This document shows, piece by piece, positions 43,001 through 51,209 of a stretch of DNA of 64,000 nucleotides. The stretch's first letter is position 1; each line of letters begins with the position of its first letter. Source of the DNA: Paenibacillus sp. FSL H8-0079 (lineage in GTDB: Bacteria > Bacillota > Bacilli > Paenibacillales > Paenibacillaceae); the NCBI RefSeq assembly GCF_037991315.1, contig NZ_CP150300.1, positions 6,076,001-6,140,000 of the forward strand, given 5' to 3'. Made by a program: the position numbers and the translations under genes. The notes under the pieces are model-generated. The model was given only the letters and a program-made list of their open reading frames with translations, was not told the origin of the DNA and did no database searches.

Positions 43001-45587
43001 TACGACTCCATTCGGAATCGGCAAGACCGATGAAACCTTTGATGGAGCAAATGATGGAACGATCACAAATGTCACAGATCAGATGGAGTACAAACAAGAC
43101 GTCAACGGTTCATGGACAGCTATTGATAACACTACGATTACAGCTCTCACACCAGATCGATACTATGTGCGTATCAAAGCAACCTTTTCTGCATTTGCAT
43201 CGGCCGAAGCACCCGTGACCATTGGTTCGGCGTCTGCTACACCGGAAACGACACCGGAGGCTGTCATCAGCTATGCAGATGAGCAACTGACAGGACTTGT
43301 GCCTAACGCTCCATACTCCATCAACGGAGCAAGTGCTGTTACAGATGGTTCAGGTCAGATTACGATCGACAACAGCTGGATCGGAACCACATTGTCTATC
43401 GTGAAACCAGGCAATGGCACCACGACTACAGATAGCTCAGTTCAAACACTCGTCATTCCATCGCGCCCTGCGACTCCAACAGAAGTCGGCAAGACCAATG
43501 TAACATCAAACGGCGCTCATGATGGAACCCTTACGAATGTAACTGATCAAATGGAATACAAAAAAGACATCAACGGCGCATGGACAACTATCTATGACAC
43601 AACAGTTACAGGATTGGAGCCAAGTACGTATTATGTTCGTACAAAAGCAACCTCCTCTACGTTTGCATCATCAGAAACACCAGTGACTGTAGGTTCCAGT
43701 GCATCGGTCCCTGCTGCACCGAATGTCACTGCGGATGACCAGAACAACACCATTATCGGTTTGGACACTACCATGGAATATCAAATCGACAATGGAGCCT
43801 TTGTCCACTTTAACGGCTCTAATACACCGGATCTCAGTGGTGAACACACAGTTAAGGTGCGTGTGGCTGCGAGTGGTTCAGTTCCAGCCGGGACGGAGAA
43901 AACACTTCACTTCACAGCGAATCTTGCAACCGACCTGATCGTGGTCGCTGTTGATCCTAGCGGGTCAACAAATGACGGAAAAACACTCATTACAGTAACC
44001 CCTGCAATTCAGGCTATTGGACATCGTTTCGTTTATAAAAACTTCGGTACCGGAAATATCAACGTGCCAGCTATTGGTGATGTAGCTACAGACTACGAAA
44101 ACTGGACGAACAATGGTCTAATCAACGCAGCAAACGGAGATAAAATCGCTGTTGCCGAAGTAGATGCCGAAGGCAAGATTGTAAAATTCGGATGGACTTC
44201 ATCTGTAGTAACGAATGAGCCTGCACCAGGGACCAATAATCCCGATGTTCCCGTCGTCTCTCCGCCTTCAGGGGGAAACAACACGACGAATCCGACTACC
44301 AATAACGGTAACAATAGTAATACCAATGCAAGTGACGAAGATGTCATCATTATCGTCAACGGCAAAACTGAAAATGCAGGGAAGATGAAAACAACAGAAG
44401 CCAATGGTGTTAAAACCACGGTACTTATCGTTGATCCGGTGAAGTTACAAGCGAAATTGGATGCCGAAGGCCCTCGGGCAATCGTCACCATTCCGGTTAA
44501 ATCATCCTCCAATGTCATCGTTGGTGAGTTGAACGGCCAGTCGGTGAAAAACATGGAACGTCTGTCTGCAACGCTGGTTCTCCAGACAGATCAGGCGAGT
44601 TATACGCTCCCTGCTTCAGAAATTAACATTGATGCTTTTGCCGAAAGTCTCGGCAACGGTCTGAAACTGGAAGATATCGTGGTTCGTATTACGATAGCCA
44701 AATCTTCCGATACAATGAATCAGGTTGCAGTGAATGCAGCAGCTCAAGGTGATTTTACACTCGTTGCCTCACCTGTTGACTTCACGGTAACTGGACAGTA
44801 CAACGGCCAAACAACTGAAATTACGAAGTTCAACGCATACGTTGAACGCAGAATTGCATTGTCTCCCGAGATCGATCCGAATAAGATTACAACCGGTATT
44901 GTCGTAGAGCCTGACGGTACAGTGCGACATGTACCAACCAAGGTTGTTGTGGATCAGGGAACATTTTATGCGGAGATTAACAGTTTGACGAATAGCACGT
45001 ATGGAATTATATGGAACCCGCTAACATTTGCGGATGTAGAGAAACACTGGGCGAAAGATGCGGTAAACGAGATGGGTTCCCGGATGGTCATCCAGGGCGT
45101 TAACGATACGACCTTCAACCCGAACAAAGCGATTACACGAGCTGAATTCGCAGCTATCATCGTCCGTGGATTGGGTCTCAAGCTGGGGGAAGGTACACAA
45201 CCATTCCGGGATGTCACTACGAATGATTGGTATTCCAGCGCGGTTCAGACTGCGGCTTCCTACGAACTGATTAATGGGTTTGAGGATGGTACGTTCCGTC
45301 CGAATGACACGATTACACGGGAACAGGCAATGACGTTAATCGCGAGAGCGATGAAGTTGACAGGTCTTGCAGACCAATACGCTACTCTGGATGCTAACGA
45401 GATTCTCTCTACATTTAAGGATAGCGCTAATGCCGGCAACTGGGCGAAGGATAACATCGCACTAACAGCCAAGGCAGGCCTCATCAGTGGACGTAGTGAT
45501 GGTAATCTTGCGGCAAAAGCCAATGTTACACGTGCAGAAGTAGCGACTCTGATTCATCGTCTACTGAGCAAATCCGATTTAATCTAA
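40002..45587 (+). CDS. SLH-anchored surface protein with beta-propeller-like and tandem repeat regions
   Basis: 1861 residues. Signal peptide 1-32 (cleavage near AHA-STNG). Residues about 40-660 consist of repeated blocks of the form 'YANGKYTAVGxxG...SSDGxxW', consistent with a WD/BNR-type beta-propeller. About 690-768 is a cadherin-like beta-sandwich (NLVLADNQAKMELFS, TTVQYYAVTVNRTA). Three 156-residue tandem repeats cover about 773-1240. After further Ig-like modules and an Asn/Thr-rich linker (PSGGNNTTNPTTNN, about 1420-1445), three SLH domains end the protein (about 1677-1728, 1738-1790, 1806-1858; FADVEKHWAKDAV, FRDVTTNDWY), binding pyruvylated cell-wall polymer. AGGAGG precedes the ATG. 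Single-gene transcript; function of the propeller unknown. Confidence 0.92.
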   Translation: MFKHSLRWRTIMMYVLIFTLVLPNVLLPKAHASTNGNVNILSAVNNNVDRNLVNVVYANGKYTAVGEKGRIVQSTDGLNWAVVNTGVSNEKTSWRSLVYANHVYVAVGVESTPNKARLIVSSDGETWVDKSSGINGDILQKVVYTNGNFYAVGGKWHASDRAQDVGIIYSSSDGVTWTLSSTVPKIWPSNGTSSSPFHLTDMAYISGRYVVGGNVFSGYAYSSNGSSWTNVFLNGTSSLERFSIYNGKLYLIKNSTIGYSSSDGITFAPDASYNNAMSTVKAGSTLYRFGQAGKLDSSTDNGVNWTSEPTVTNMTIQSAASNGTGMVLVTSAPNSLVVTADKSEWKKTAANLQGIAYNGSTWVVVGDSLYGSDTTDSLILNSNSDWEHLSTNSQLLPKEAFSKVAYGHNTFVAMGKKIGVSSDGEHWTLSNLPAGVTGRVVALTYGASGGFVAVTGTGDTLNSVDGLSWTKGTNILIPNRDIFNVKYVNGAYIATGYGVIWKSDANGMNWTQIIDPNDEIHENYYSLNDIIYVDGKYVIAGSDESSFPILLETTGVLNTSSTWTRHNIDTINYTGLKSITYGDGIYVAVGTLYEYDIYGRMIEHYMMYSSSDLVNWTTYDETTLGIVGKGLNTVYYHDGKFYIAGNDNARIVLGSATMGSNNAGLTTVLGQTDSAPGGGDGTTSGTAVNWAVNVPNTTSTLGLANLVLADNQAKMELFSNSDYSTGAVTGNSTIPLTAGGAITAYIKVTAADNTTVQYYAVTVNRTATLETTPAAVISYVDEKLTGLVPNAAYSINGANAVADGLGHITIDNSWIGTTLSIVKKGNGTSTTDSSAQTLVIPSRPATPTGISKTDETSNGAHDGTITNVTDQMEYKQDINGSWTAIDDTSVTGLAPSTYYIRTKATSSTFASTETPVTLGSTSVTPEATPAAVINYVDEQLTGLVPNAAYSINGANVVTDGSGYITIDNSWIGTTLSIVRTGNGITTTDSSAQTLIIPSRPTTPFGIGKTDETFDGANDGTITNVTDQMEYKQDVNGSWTAIDNTTITALTPDRYYVRIKATFSAFASAEAPVTIGSASATPETTPEAVISYADEQLTGLVPNAPYSINGASAVTDGSGQITIDNSWIGTTLSIVKPGNGTTTTDSSVQTLVIPSRPATPTEVGKTNVTSNGAHDGTLTNVTDQMEYKKDINGAWTTIYDTTVTGLEPSTYYVRTKATSSTFASSETPVTVGSSASVPAAPNVTADDQNNTIIGLDTTMEYQIDNGAFVHFNGSNTPDLSGEHTVKVRVAASGSVPAGTEKTLHFTANLATDLIVVAVDPSGSTNDGKTLITVTPAIQAIGHRFVYKNFGTGNINVPAIGDVATDYENWTNNGLINAANGDKIAVAEVDAEGKIVKFGWTSSVVTNEPAPGTNNPDVPVVSPPSGGNNTTNPTTNNGNNSNTNASDEDVIIIVNGKTENAGKMKTTEANGVKTTVLIVDPVKLQAKLDAEGPRAIVTIPVKSSSNVIVGELNGQSVKNMERLSATLVLQTDQASYTLPASEINIDAFAESLGNGLKLEDIVVRITIAKSSDTMNQVAVNAAAQGDFTLVASPVDFTVTGQYNGQTTEITKFNAYVERRIALSPEIDPNKITTGIVVEPDGTVRHVPTKVVVDQGTFYAEINSLTNSTYGIIWNPLTFADVEKHWAKDAVNEMGSRMVIQGVNDTTFNPNKAITRAEFAAIIVRGLGLKLGEGTQPFRDVTTNDWYSSAVQTAASYELINGFEDGTFRPNDTITREQAMTLIARAMKLTGLADQYATLDANEILSTFKDSANAGNWAKDNIALTAKAGLISGRSDGNLAAKANVTRAEVATLIHRLLSKSDLI
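42318..43721 (+). repeat. Three 468-bp in-frame tandem repeats
   Basis: Units start at about 42318, 42786 and 43254, exactly 468 bp (156 codons) apart. Shared protein landmarks: LTGLVPNAxYSINGA, NSWIGTTLSIV, QTLxIPSRPxTP, DGTxTNVTDQMEYK. DNA identity is high but with scattered synonymous and replacement changes, so the array is not freshly expanded. The period is integral in codons, keeping the reading frame open. Confidence 0.88.
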
Positions 45588-45730
45588 AGATTATGAGCTA
45601 GCTCGAAGGGGCTGTCCCATAAGTCATAAAATGGCTAGAGACAGCTCTGTTTTCAAAATTGTAAAACAAAAAGAAACCGTTCCTTGGTAAAATGGAAGTG
45701 CGACCCACCATTTGAAAGGAGACGGTTTCT

Positions 45731-47290
45731 TTGTACATTCAATATACCATGGATCAACTTTTCTTGCCAATGGATTTGGAGACAGATATCCCCAAAAATC
45801 ACCTCGTTCGTGTTGTGAATAACGCAATCAATCGCCTCAGCGATTCCATTTTTAACTCGGCGTATCCTGGCGGGGGTCGCCATAGCTATCATCCCAAAAT
45901 GCTCACCAAAATCATCATCTACGCCTACACCCAGCGCATCTATTCTTCCCGGCAAATTGCCAAGGCGGTTCGCGAAAATATCATGTTCATGTGGATAGCC
46001 GGGCGGCAACAACCGGATTTCCGGACCATTAATCGCTTTCGTTCCGAGCGGATGAAAGAGGTCTTGGAAACTGTGTTTACCCATGTGCTGGAGCTGTTGG
46101 TTCAGGAGCAATACGTGTCCTTGGATCACTATTTTTTGGACGGAACCAAGCTTGAAGCGAATGCGAATCGCTACACCTTTGTGTGGAAAAAAGCCGTCGT
46201 CAAGCACCAGGCCAAGCTGCAAGAAAAAGTACATACCTTGTTTCAAGCCATCGAAGAAGCGGAAAACGAAGAAGATACCCTCCACACCGGAACCGACCTG
46301 CCTGAACTTGGCGAAGTCTCGGCTCTCACTGCGGAAAAACTGGAACAAGCCGTCAAGCAATTGGAGGAAAAGCTAAGCGAAAAACCGAAGAGCAAAACAT
46401 TAAAAAAAGCGGTGCGACAGTTGTGCAAAGACTTCCTGCCCCGGTTGCAAAAGTATGAGCATCAGATCCAAACTGCTGGTGAGCGGGGCAGTTACAGCAA
46501 AACCGATCCAGATGCGACGTTCATGCGAATGAAAGAAGACCACATGCGAAATGGTCAACTAAAGCCTGGATACAATGTACAAATCGGAACGGAAAACCAG
46601 TTTGTATTGGGCTACAGTGTACACCAGCGGCCCACGGACACCAAATGTCTGAAACCGCACCTGGATCATCTGGAAGAGCAGCTTGGTAAAAGAGTGAAAA
46701 CCGTCATTGCCGATGCCGGGTATGGAAGCGAAGAAAATTACAGCTATTTGGAAGAAAAAAACATCCACGGCATCGTCAAATACGGAACATACCATAAAGA
46801 GAAAACGAGGGCATGGAAGCAAGCGCTGGGCAAAGTGGACCACTGGAGCTACAACGAAACCGAAGATACATGGACCTGTGCGGCAGGGCAAACGTTACCA
46901 TTCCGGTATGAAAGTCAGGCGGTCACGGAGAGTGGCTACGCGATTCGAACCCGCCATTATCGAAGTGCAGACTGTAGCGAATGTCCCCTGAAAACCAAAT
47001 GCACAACAGCGAAAGGCAATCGGGAGATTACCGTCAGTCTTACCTATATGCGTCAAAAAAACGAGATGCGGGAACGGTTACGTAGTGAGGAAGGATATAC
47101 CCTTTCAGTTCGGCGCATGACGGAGCCTGAGAGTGTGTTTGGACAAATTAAAAATAACCGGGGATTCCGAAGATTCCTGCTTCGCGGCTTGCAAAAAGTG
47201 AGCCTGGAGGTTGGGTGGCTTTGCCTTGCCCACAATCTACTCAAAAAAGCCACATTGACAGAAAAACGCAAAAAGGACAAAGCAGAATAA
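45731..47290 (+). CDS. IS1182-family transposase
   Basis: 519 residues, intact. N-terminal DUF772 domain (NHLVRVVNNAINRLSDS, YHPKMLTKIIIYAYTQRIYSSRQIAKAVRENIMFMWIAG), DDE residues in DHYFLDGTKLEANANRYTFVW (first Asp), VIADAGYGSEENY (second) and the Glu in MTEPESVFGQIKNNRGFRRF; a Cys cluster CSECPLKTKC precedes it. Likely start TTG at 45731 with AAAGGAG ten bases upstream; an ATG at residue 7 is an alternative. It should be active in transposition unless mutated in ways not visible here. Confidence 0.93.
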   Translation: MYIQYTMDQLFLPMDLETDIPKNHLVRVVNNAINRLSDSIFNSAYPGGGRHSYHPKMLTKIIIYAYTQRIYSSRQIAKAVRENIMFMWIAGRQQPDFRTINRFRSERMKEVLETVFTHVLELLVQEQYVSLDHYFLDGTKLEANANRYTFVWKKAVVKHQAKLQEKVHTLFQAIEEAENEEDTLHTGTDLPELGEVSALTAEKLEQAVKQLEEKLSEKPKSKTLKKAVRQLCKDFLPRLQKYEHQIQTAGERGSYSKTDPDATFMRMKEDHMRNGQLKPGYNVQIGTENQFVLGYSVHQRPTDTKCLKPHLDHLEEQLGKRVKTVIADAGYGSEENYSYLEEKNIHGIVKYGTYHKEKTRAWKQALGKVDHWSYNETEDTWTCAAGQTLPFRYESQAVTESGYAIRTRHYRSADCSECPLKTKCTTAKGNREITVSLTYMRQKNEMRERLRSEEGYTLSVRRMTEPESVFGQIKNNRGFRRFLLRGLQKVSLEVGWLCLAHNLLKKATLTEKRKKDKAE

Positions 47291-47312
47291 ACCTCTGCTT
47301 TGTCCTTTTTTG
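47272..47312 (+). terminator. Rho-independent terminator of the transposase gene
   Basis: Stem AAAGGACAAAGCAGA / TCTGCTTTGTCCTTT with a 7-nt loop and a TTTTTT run, overlapping the end of the transposase gene. Confidence 0.85.
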
Positions 47313-47461
47313 AACGTATGCGTGGTATTTCTTTTTGCCTATACTTTTTTCAAGGGCTTTTGAGACAGCCCCTTATTTATTTTGACAACTTATGTGATAT
47401 GTAAATTCATATAAATTCAGGTACTCTAGCTGTGATACAACCAGCAGCAATACACACACAA

Positions 47462-47500
47462 AAGAAGAAGACTGACGATATACTCGCCAGTCTTCTTCGC
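47462..47500 (-). terminator. Rho-independent terminator of nox
   Basis: Stem GAAGAAGACTG (47464-47474) / CAGTCTTCTTC (47488-47498), followed by TTCTTTTG on the minus strand; 38 bp past the nox stop. Confidence 0.75.
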
Positions 47501-47537
47501 GTCTTTATACTCATCTATTATGATTTATTCTGCTTCC

Positions 47538-48899
47538 TTACACCATTGCTGGTGCTTTTACTTCAATTGGAGGCAGTGCTTGCAGACCCGCCGTGTTCAG
47601 GAAGTTCCACGGTTTGTTGTAATGTGGCTGGAAGAAGAAGTCGATGAAGGCCAGCTCATCTACGGTCATGTTGTTTTGGATGCAGACCGAGATCGTATTA
47701 ATCGATTGAGTCAGATCAACCTGTGACATTACTTGTGCTCCGACGATGCGACGAGTAGCCTGTTCATATACCACTTTAAGCAACAGTTTCTCCGCCGTTG
47801 GCATGAACTCCGGACGGTAGCTGTCTTCCAGTACCACGGCTTCCACAATCAGACCTTCGTCAGCAGCAGACGTTTCCGTCATGCCTGTACCCGCGATATT
47901 TTGCTCATAAATTTTGATACCCGATGTGCCTTGTGTACCCATATACGGTGTCGTAGGACGAACCAGGTTACGGGCTACGAGTGTACCCATCCGCACGGCG
48001 TTAGTCGCCAGTGGAATGTACGCTGCTTTGCCTGTCGGATTGTAATGAATAGCACAGCTGTCACCCGCAGCGAAGACGTCTTTTTGACTGGTTTGCATAT
48101 ATTTATCCACGACGATCGCACCGTTCGGCAGCATATCCACTTGGCCTTTGAGTAGCTCTGTATTCGGACGGAAGCCGATGCACAGAATAACCAAATCGGT
48201 TTCAAACTCCCCTTTGGACGTGATTACCTTAGTCACTTTGCCATTCTCTCCAGTAAATTTCTGTACCGTTTGACCGAGAGCCAGCTTGATACCGCGTCCA
48301 GTCAACGTATCTTCGATCGCATCCGTGAATTCAGGGTCCAGGTATTTGTTCAAAATCCGGTCGACACTATCGATCAGTGTAACTTCCTTGCCGTTCATCT
48401 GGAAAGCCTCAACCAGTTCTACGCCGATATATCCTGCACCCACAACGGTAACGCGTTTGGCATCTTTGGCTTTTTCAATAATTGTGTTGGAATGATTGTA
48501 GTTTTTGCAAAGTAAAATGTTGTCCATCTCAATGCCTTCAAGCTTCGGAACGACAGGCCATGAACCCGTTGTTACGATCAGTTTGTCAAACGTATCTTCA
48601 AATTCTTCCCCAGTTTGCAGGTTTTTAGCCTGAAGGGTATGACCCTTGGCATCAACTGCTGTTACTTCATGAAGCATCTTGGTCACTACACCGAGATCTG
48701 CCAGTTGATTAGGCGAAGAATAGAACAAACCGTCAGGGTCTTTCACAACTCCACCTACGTAGAGCGCAATGCCACAAGATAGGAAGGAGATATTGTCATT
48801 GCGCTCATACACCGTGATGGTAGCATCCGGGTACAATTTGGCGGTGTTTACGATGGCTGCGGTCCCTGCGTGTGTACATCCGATAACTGCGATTTTCAT
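47538..48899 (-). CDS. nox: NADH oxidase / FAD-dependent pyridine nucleotide-disulfide oxidoreductase
   Basis: 453 residues. FAD-binding N-terminus IAVIGCTHAGTAA, redox-active Cys42 in SFLSCGIALYVGG (the single-cysteine sulfenic acid site of Nox/Npx/CoADR enzymes), NAD-binding loop VVGAGYIGVELVEAF near residue 160, second FAD motif VFAAGDSCAIH near residue 280 and the dimerisation domain to the end. Most likely water-forming NADH oxidase that regenerates NAD+ with O2; CoA-disulfide reductase is the main alternative. The ATG at 48899 has GGAGGAA; the longer frame upstream has no site. Three Rex/FNR-like operators lie 54-140 bp upstream, in line with NADH/redox control. Confidence 0.9.
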   Translation of the reverse strand: MKIAVIGCTHAGTAAIVNTAKLYPDATITVYERNDNISFLSCGIALYVGGVVKDPDGLFYSSPNQLADLGVVTKMLHEVTAVDAKGHTLQAKNLQTGEEFEDTFDKLIVTTGSWPVVPKLEGIEMDNILLCKNYNHSNTIIEKAKDAKRVTVVGAGYIGVELVEAFQMNGKEVTLIDSVDRILNKYLDPEFTDAIEDTLTGRGIKLALGQTVQKFTGENGKVTKVITSKGEFETDLVILCIGFRPNTELLKGQVDMLPNGAIVVDKYMQTSQKDVFAAGDSCAIHYNPTGKAAYIPLATNAVRMGTLVARNLVRPTTPYMGTQGTSGIKIYEQNIAGTGMTETSAADEGLIVEAVVLEDSYRPEFMPTAEKLLLKVVYEQATRRIVGAQVMSQVDLTQSINTISVCIQNNMTVDELAFIDFFFQPHYNKPWNFLNTAGLQALPPIEVKAPAMV

Positions 48900-48952
48900 T
48901 AAAAGTTCCTCCTCGAAATATATAAATGAGTTTGAATATAAGGTTATTGTAG

Positions 48953-48970
48953 TTGTGAAATATTTCACTT
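48953..48970. promoter_or_regulatory. Rex/FNR-like operator 1 upstream of nox
   Basis: TTGTGAAATATTTCACTT: near-perfect match to the Rex consensus TTGTGAAWWWWTTCACAA (16 of 18). It is 54 bp upstream of the nox start. Confidence 0.78.
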
Positions 48971-48987
48971 CTTAATCGATACTGTGT

Positions 48988-49005
48988 ATGTGATTTATTT
49001 CACTT
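48988..49005. promoter_or_regulatory. Rex/FNR-like operator 2 upstream of nox
   Basis: ATGTGATTTATTTCACTT: TGTGA-N6-TCAC core, 35 bp from site 1. Confidence 0.68.
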
Positions 49006-49020
49006 TATACACTCATTATA

Positions 49021-49038
49021 ATGTGATCTTTTTCACAT
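49021..49038. promoter_or_regulatory. Rex/FNR-like operator 3 upstream of nox
   Basis: ATGTGATCTTTTTCACAT: symmetric TGTGA-N6-TCACA, the exact FNR/Crp-type arrangement, 33 bp from site 2. The rest of the 48900-49321 gap shows no gene. Confidence 0.7.
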
Positions 49039-49274
49039 TGCAATAGGTTGAGCAAAAAAAGTTTGTCGAAAGAGGTGTTTTCCCTGTATTCAAGCCTTTC
49101 TTCCCTTCGTTTTATTGATTTCATTTTCCCCGGATTCGAGTCGATTTATGCTATGCAAAGGCTTACGCGTTCCCTGTATGGACGCTTGTAGGTAGAACCT
49201 TCTTCTCCATTCACGTTTTACTTGTACAAAAATTAAATGGCTTCAATTTTCAATACAGGGTTGATTTTTAAATC

Positions 49275-49289
49275 GGTAAGCGCTTACAA
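49275..49289. promoter_or_regulatory. cre-like palindrome at the left margin of the AT-rich island
   Basis: GGTAAGCGCTTACAA contains the 12-bp perfect palindrome GTAAGCGCTTAC, close to the cre consensus. It precedes a gene fragment only, so it probably belonged to a gene since lost. Confidence 0.4.
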
Positions 49290-49633
49290 TAATAAAAAAT
49301 CCTTACAGAGCTGATGTTATTGTGTCTGGAACAGTTATTTCTCAAGAAGTAAAAAAAGACTTTGAAGGATTCCCTGTCACAAATACTACCATTCGGGTTC
49401 AAACTGTTTATAAAGGAGAACCTGATGAAACAGTAACAATACGGGTTAAGGGTGGGGAAACAGATAATATGATTTACACCTTCAATGAAGAAGCCTCTCC
49501 TACATTTAAAATTGGAGAAGAAGCCATTGTATTTCTTACTGGCAATAAAGGATCGAGACCGGATAAGAACGATTTCGGCTATTATTTAGTAGGACAAGCT
49601 CAAGGAAAGTTTGATTCAACTTTACAAAACTAA
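49290..49633 (+). pseudogene. 5'-truncated fragment of an unrecognised protein gene
   Basis: An open frame from 49322 (first possible start GTG) to 49633 encodes about 103 residues; the frame continues upstream to about 49290 (YRADVIVSGTVISQ) without any ATG, before a stop. The sequence resembles a beta-rich secreted domain (TTIRVQTVYKGEPDETVTIRVKGGE..., EEAIVFLTGNKGSR) missing its N-terminus. I do not recognise the family. It ends where the EamA remnant begins, so two broken genes are joined here. It is the left edge of the AT-rich island. Confidence 0.5.
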
Positions 49634-50413
49634 AAAAAAACGTCTAATATATATCGGTGGGGCCATTTTAATGATTTTTGCTCTACCTAAATACAAATCA
49701 TTGCGATTTAAAGAAAACTGGCGTATTTATGTAATTTCATCTTTGTTTAATATTATTTTATATTATGGTCTTCAGACGGTTGGTTTAAATTATATGCCTG
49801 CTGGATTATTTTCAGCTGTTGTATTTCTCCAACCTGTCCTTTTAGGACTATTTTCATGGATTTGGTTGGGTGAGACGATGTATGGCCTAAAGATTATAGG
49901 TTTAATCTTAGGTTCTATTGGTGTGTTTACATTGAGTGCAACTAGTTTTAACGGAAACGAATCATCGGTCTCGGGTGTGATTTTAGCGCTATGCACCGCT
50001 CTTTTCTGGAGTTTTGGAGTTGTGTATACGAAAAAAACAATGAAAGAGTAGATGCAACTTGGGCAACAGCACTCCAACTGCTCATTGGTGGGGTGATTTT
50101 AACGGGAACAGGATCAGTATCTGAGAATTGGAATGATGTTGTTTGGAATGCACCCTTCATTTCCTATTTACTTATTATAGGGATATTTGTGATTGCAATT
50201 GGTTGGTTAATTTATTTCACACTTATTGGTTCTGGAGAAGTAAGTAAGGTAGGTTCTTATACATTCTTAATACCAGTTGTCTCTATAGTGATAAGTGCGC
50301 TATTTTCACATGAAAATATAACTATAAATTTATTAGTGGGACTACTGTTAATTGTAATAAGTATATTGCTAGTTAATATAAACCAAAAATCAATTCAGAA
50401 AAGTCGAACGTAA
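49629..50413 (+). pseudogene. EamA (DMT) transporter remnant with N-terminal loss and a frameshift
   Basis: Two adjacent frames encode the parts of one DMT-superfamily transporter. The first (49611-50051) runs IGGAILMIFALPKYKSLRF...LYYGLQTVGLNYMPAGLFSAVVFLQPVLLGLFSWIWLGE...FWSFGVVYTKKTMKE and then stops; the second (in frame to 50413) continues DATWATALQLLIGGVILTGTG...VGSYTFLIPVVSIVISALF. Restoring one base after AAAGAG near 50047 would read KE-V-DATW, so a single-nucleotide deletion explains the break. The normal first 40-50 residues are also missing. It was probably a small-metabolite exporter; now non-functional. Confidence 0.85.
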
Positions 50414-50474
50414 GATTAAGCTGACTATAATGGGCTAAACAATAATCTTATCTTCGTTCAACTAACTAATACAA

Positions 50475-50560
50475 CTAAGAAAGCAGCTGACACAATGTGA
50501 TCGGCTGCTTTTGTGCAACTAACGGGCAGGTTAGTGAAAAAAGAGAAAACGCATGTATTC
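50475..50560 (+). repeat. Hairpin module repeat R2, copy a
   Basis: Hairpin AAGCAGC...GGCTGCTTTT (50481-50514), then CTAACGGGCAGGTTAG (50519-50534) and TGAAAAAAGAGAAAACG. It shares CAATGTGATCGGCTGCTTTT and the CTAACGG...GTTAG palindrome with copy b near 53.2 kb. It follows the EamA remnant and precedes the arsR gene; the remainder of 50414-50715 has no gene. Confidence 0.65.
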
Positions 50561-50715
50561 TAATATGATGATTTATAAATATCTCAGGTTTGATGTAAAC
50601 ATTGGACATATTTGAAATTTGATAAAATCTATTTTATCCTTGAATTATAAGAAGCTTATAAACAAATGACTTCTTCCTATTTGGTCAATATTATAGAAAT
50701 GGAGATATTTAATAA

Positions 50716-51027
50716 ATGGATGAATTAAAAGTATTAAAAGCTATATCAAATGAAACACGTCTCCAGATATTAAAATGGCTAAAAGACCCTACAGAAAATT
50801 TCGAACCACAATCACATTCATTAAGCACAAATAATTTTCTTGGAGGTGTTTGTGTAGCAAGTATAAAAAAAAAGGTCGGTTTGTCCCAATCTACTGTATC
50901 TATTTACCTTTCATTATTACATGAAAGTGGATTATTAGAGGCAAAAAATATTGGACAATGGACTTATTACAGAAGAAACCAAGAAGCTGTAGAAAAACTA
51001 GCTGACTGGTTAAAATTTGATTTGTAA
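50716..51027 (+). CDS. ArsR-family transcriptional regulator
   Basis: 103 residues, winged helix of the ArsR/SmtB family: LKVLKAISNETRLQILKWLKDP at the N-terminus and recognition region VGLSQSTVSIYLSLLHESGLLEAKNIGQWTYYRRN. A Cys lies in GGVCVASIKKK just before the recognition helix, where metal- or thiol-sensing members carry ligands, but a second ligand is not obvious. It probably represses itself and the esterase-namA genes downstream. Strongly AT-rich codon use, unlike the flanking chromosome. Confidence 0.88.
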   Translation: MDELKVLKAISNETRLQILKWLKDPTENFEPQSHSLSTNNFLGGVCVASIKKKVGLSQSTVSIYLSLLHESGLLEAKNIGQWTYYRRNQEAVEKLADWLKFDL

Positions 51028-51056
51028 AATTTCGAAAGTAACCTAAAATTCTCTAC

Positions 51057-51091
51057 ACTCACCCTATATGTTAACGGTGAGTTTTTTTTTA
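51057..51091 (+). terminator. Rho-independent terminator of the arsR gene
   Basis: Stem ACTCACC (51057-51063) / GGTGAGT (51076-51082) followed by nine T. Confidence 0.75.
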
Positions 51092-51209
51092 TTATGCTTG
51101 ACACAATTATGAATGAGGTTTAGTATTCACTCTTATATCGATATAATACGATTTAATAAATCTATTTTTTTAGATAAACAAACCACTTAACATGAAGGAG
51201 CTTTTATAA

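Larger units (their letters stand above)
45606..47374 (+). mobile_element. IS1182-family insertion sequence, complete
   Basis: About 1.77 kb. Ends are imperfect inverted repeats: left AAGGGGCTGTCCCATAAG, right (read inward) AAGGGGCTGTCTCAAAAG, 16 of 18 positions matching. One full-length transposase gene and its terminator lie inside. No target duplication is obvious. The left end lies just after the palindrome GAGCTAGCTC, 18 bp downstream of the SLH gene stop, which fits the habit of some IS1182 members to insert at stem-loops. Confidence 0.88.

Noticed and set aside
42318..43721. Tandem repeats considered as a CRISPR array
   Set aside because: Units are 468 bp, in frame and coding for protein domains; no short repeats with spacers.
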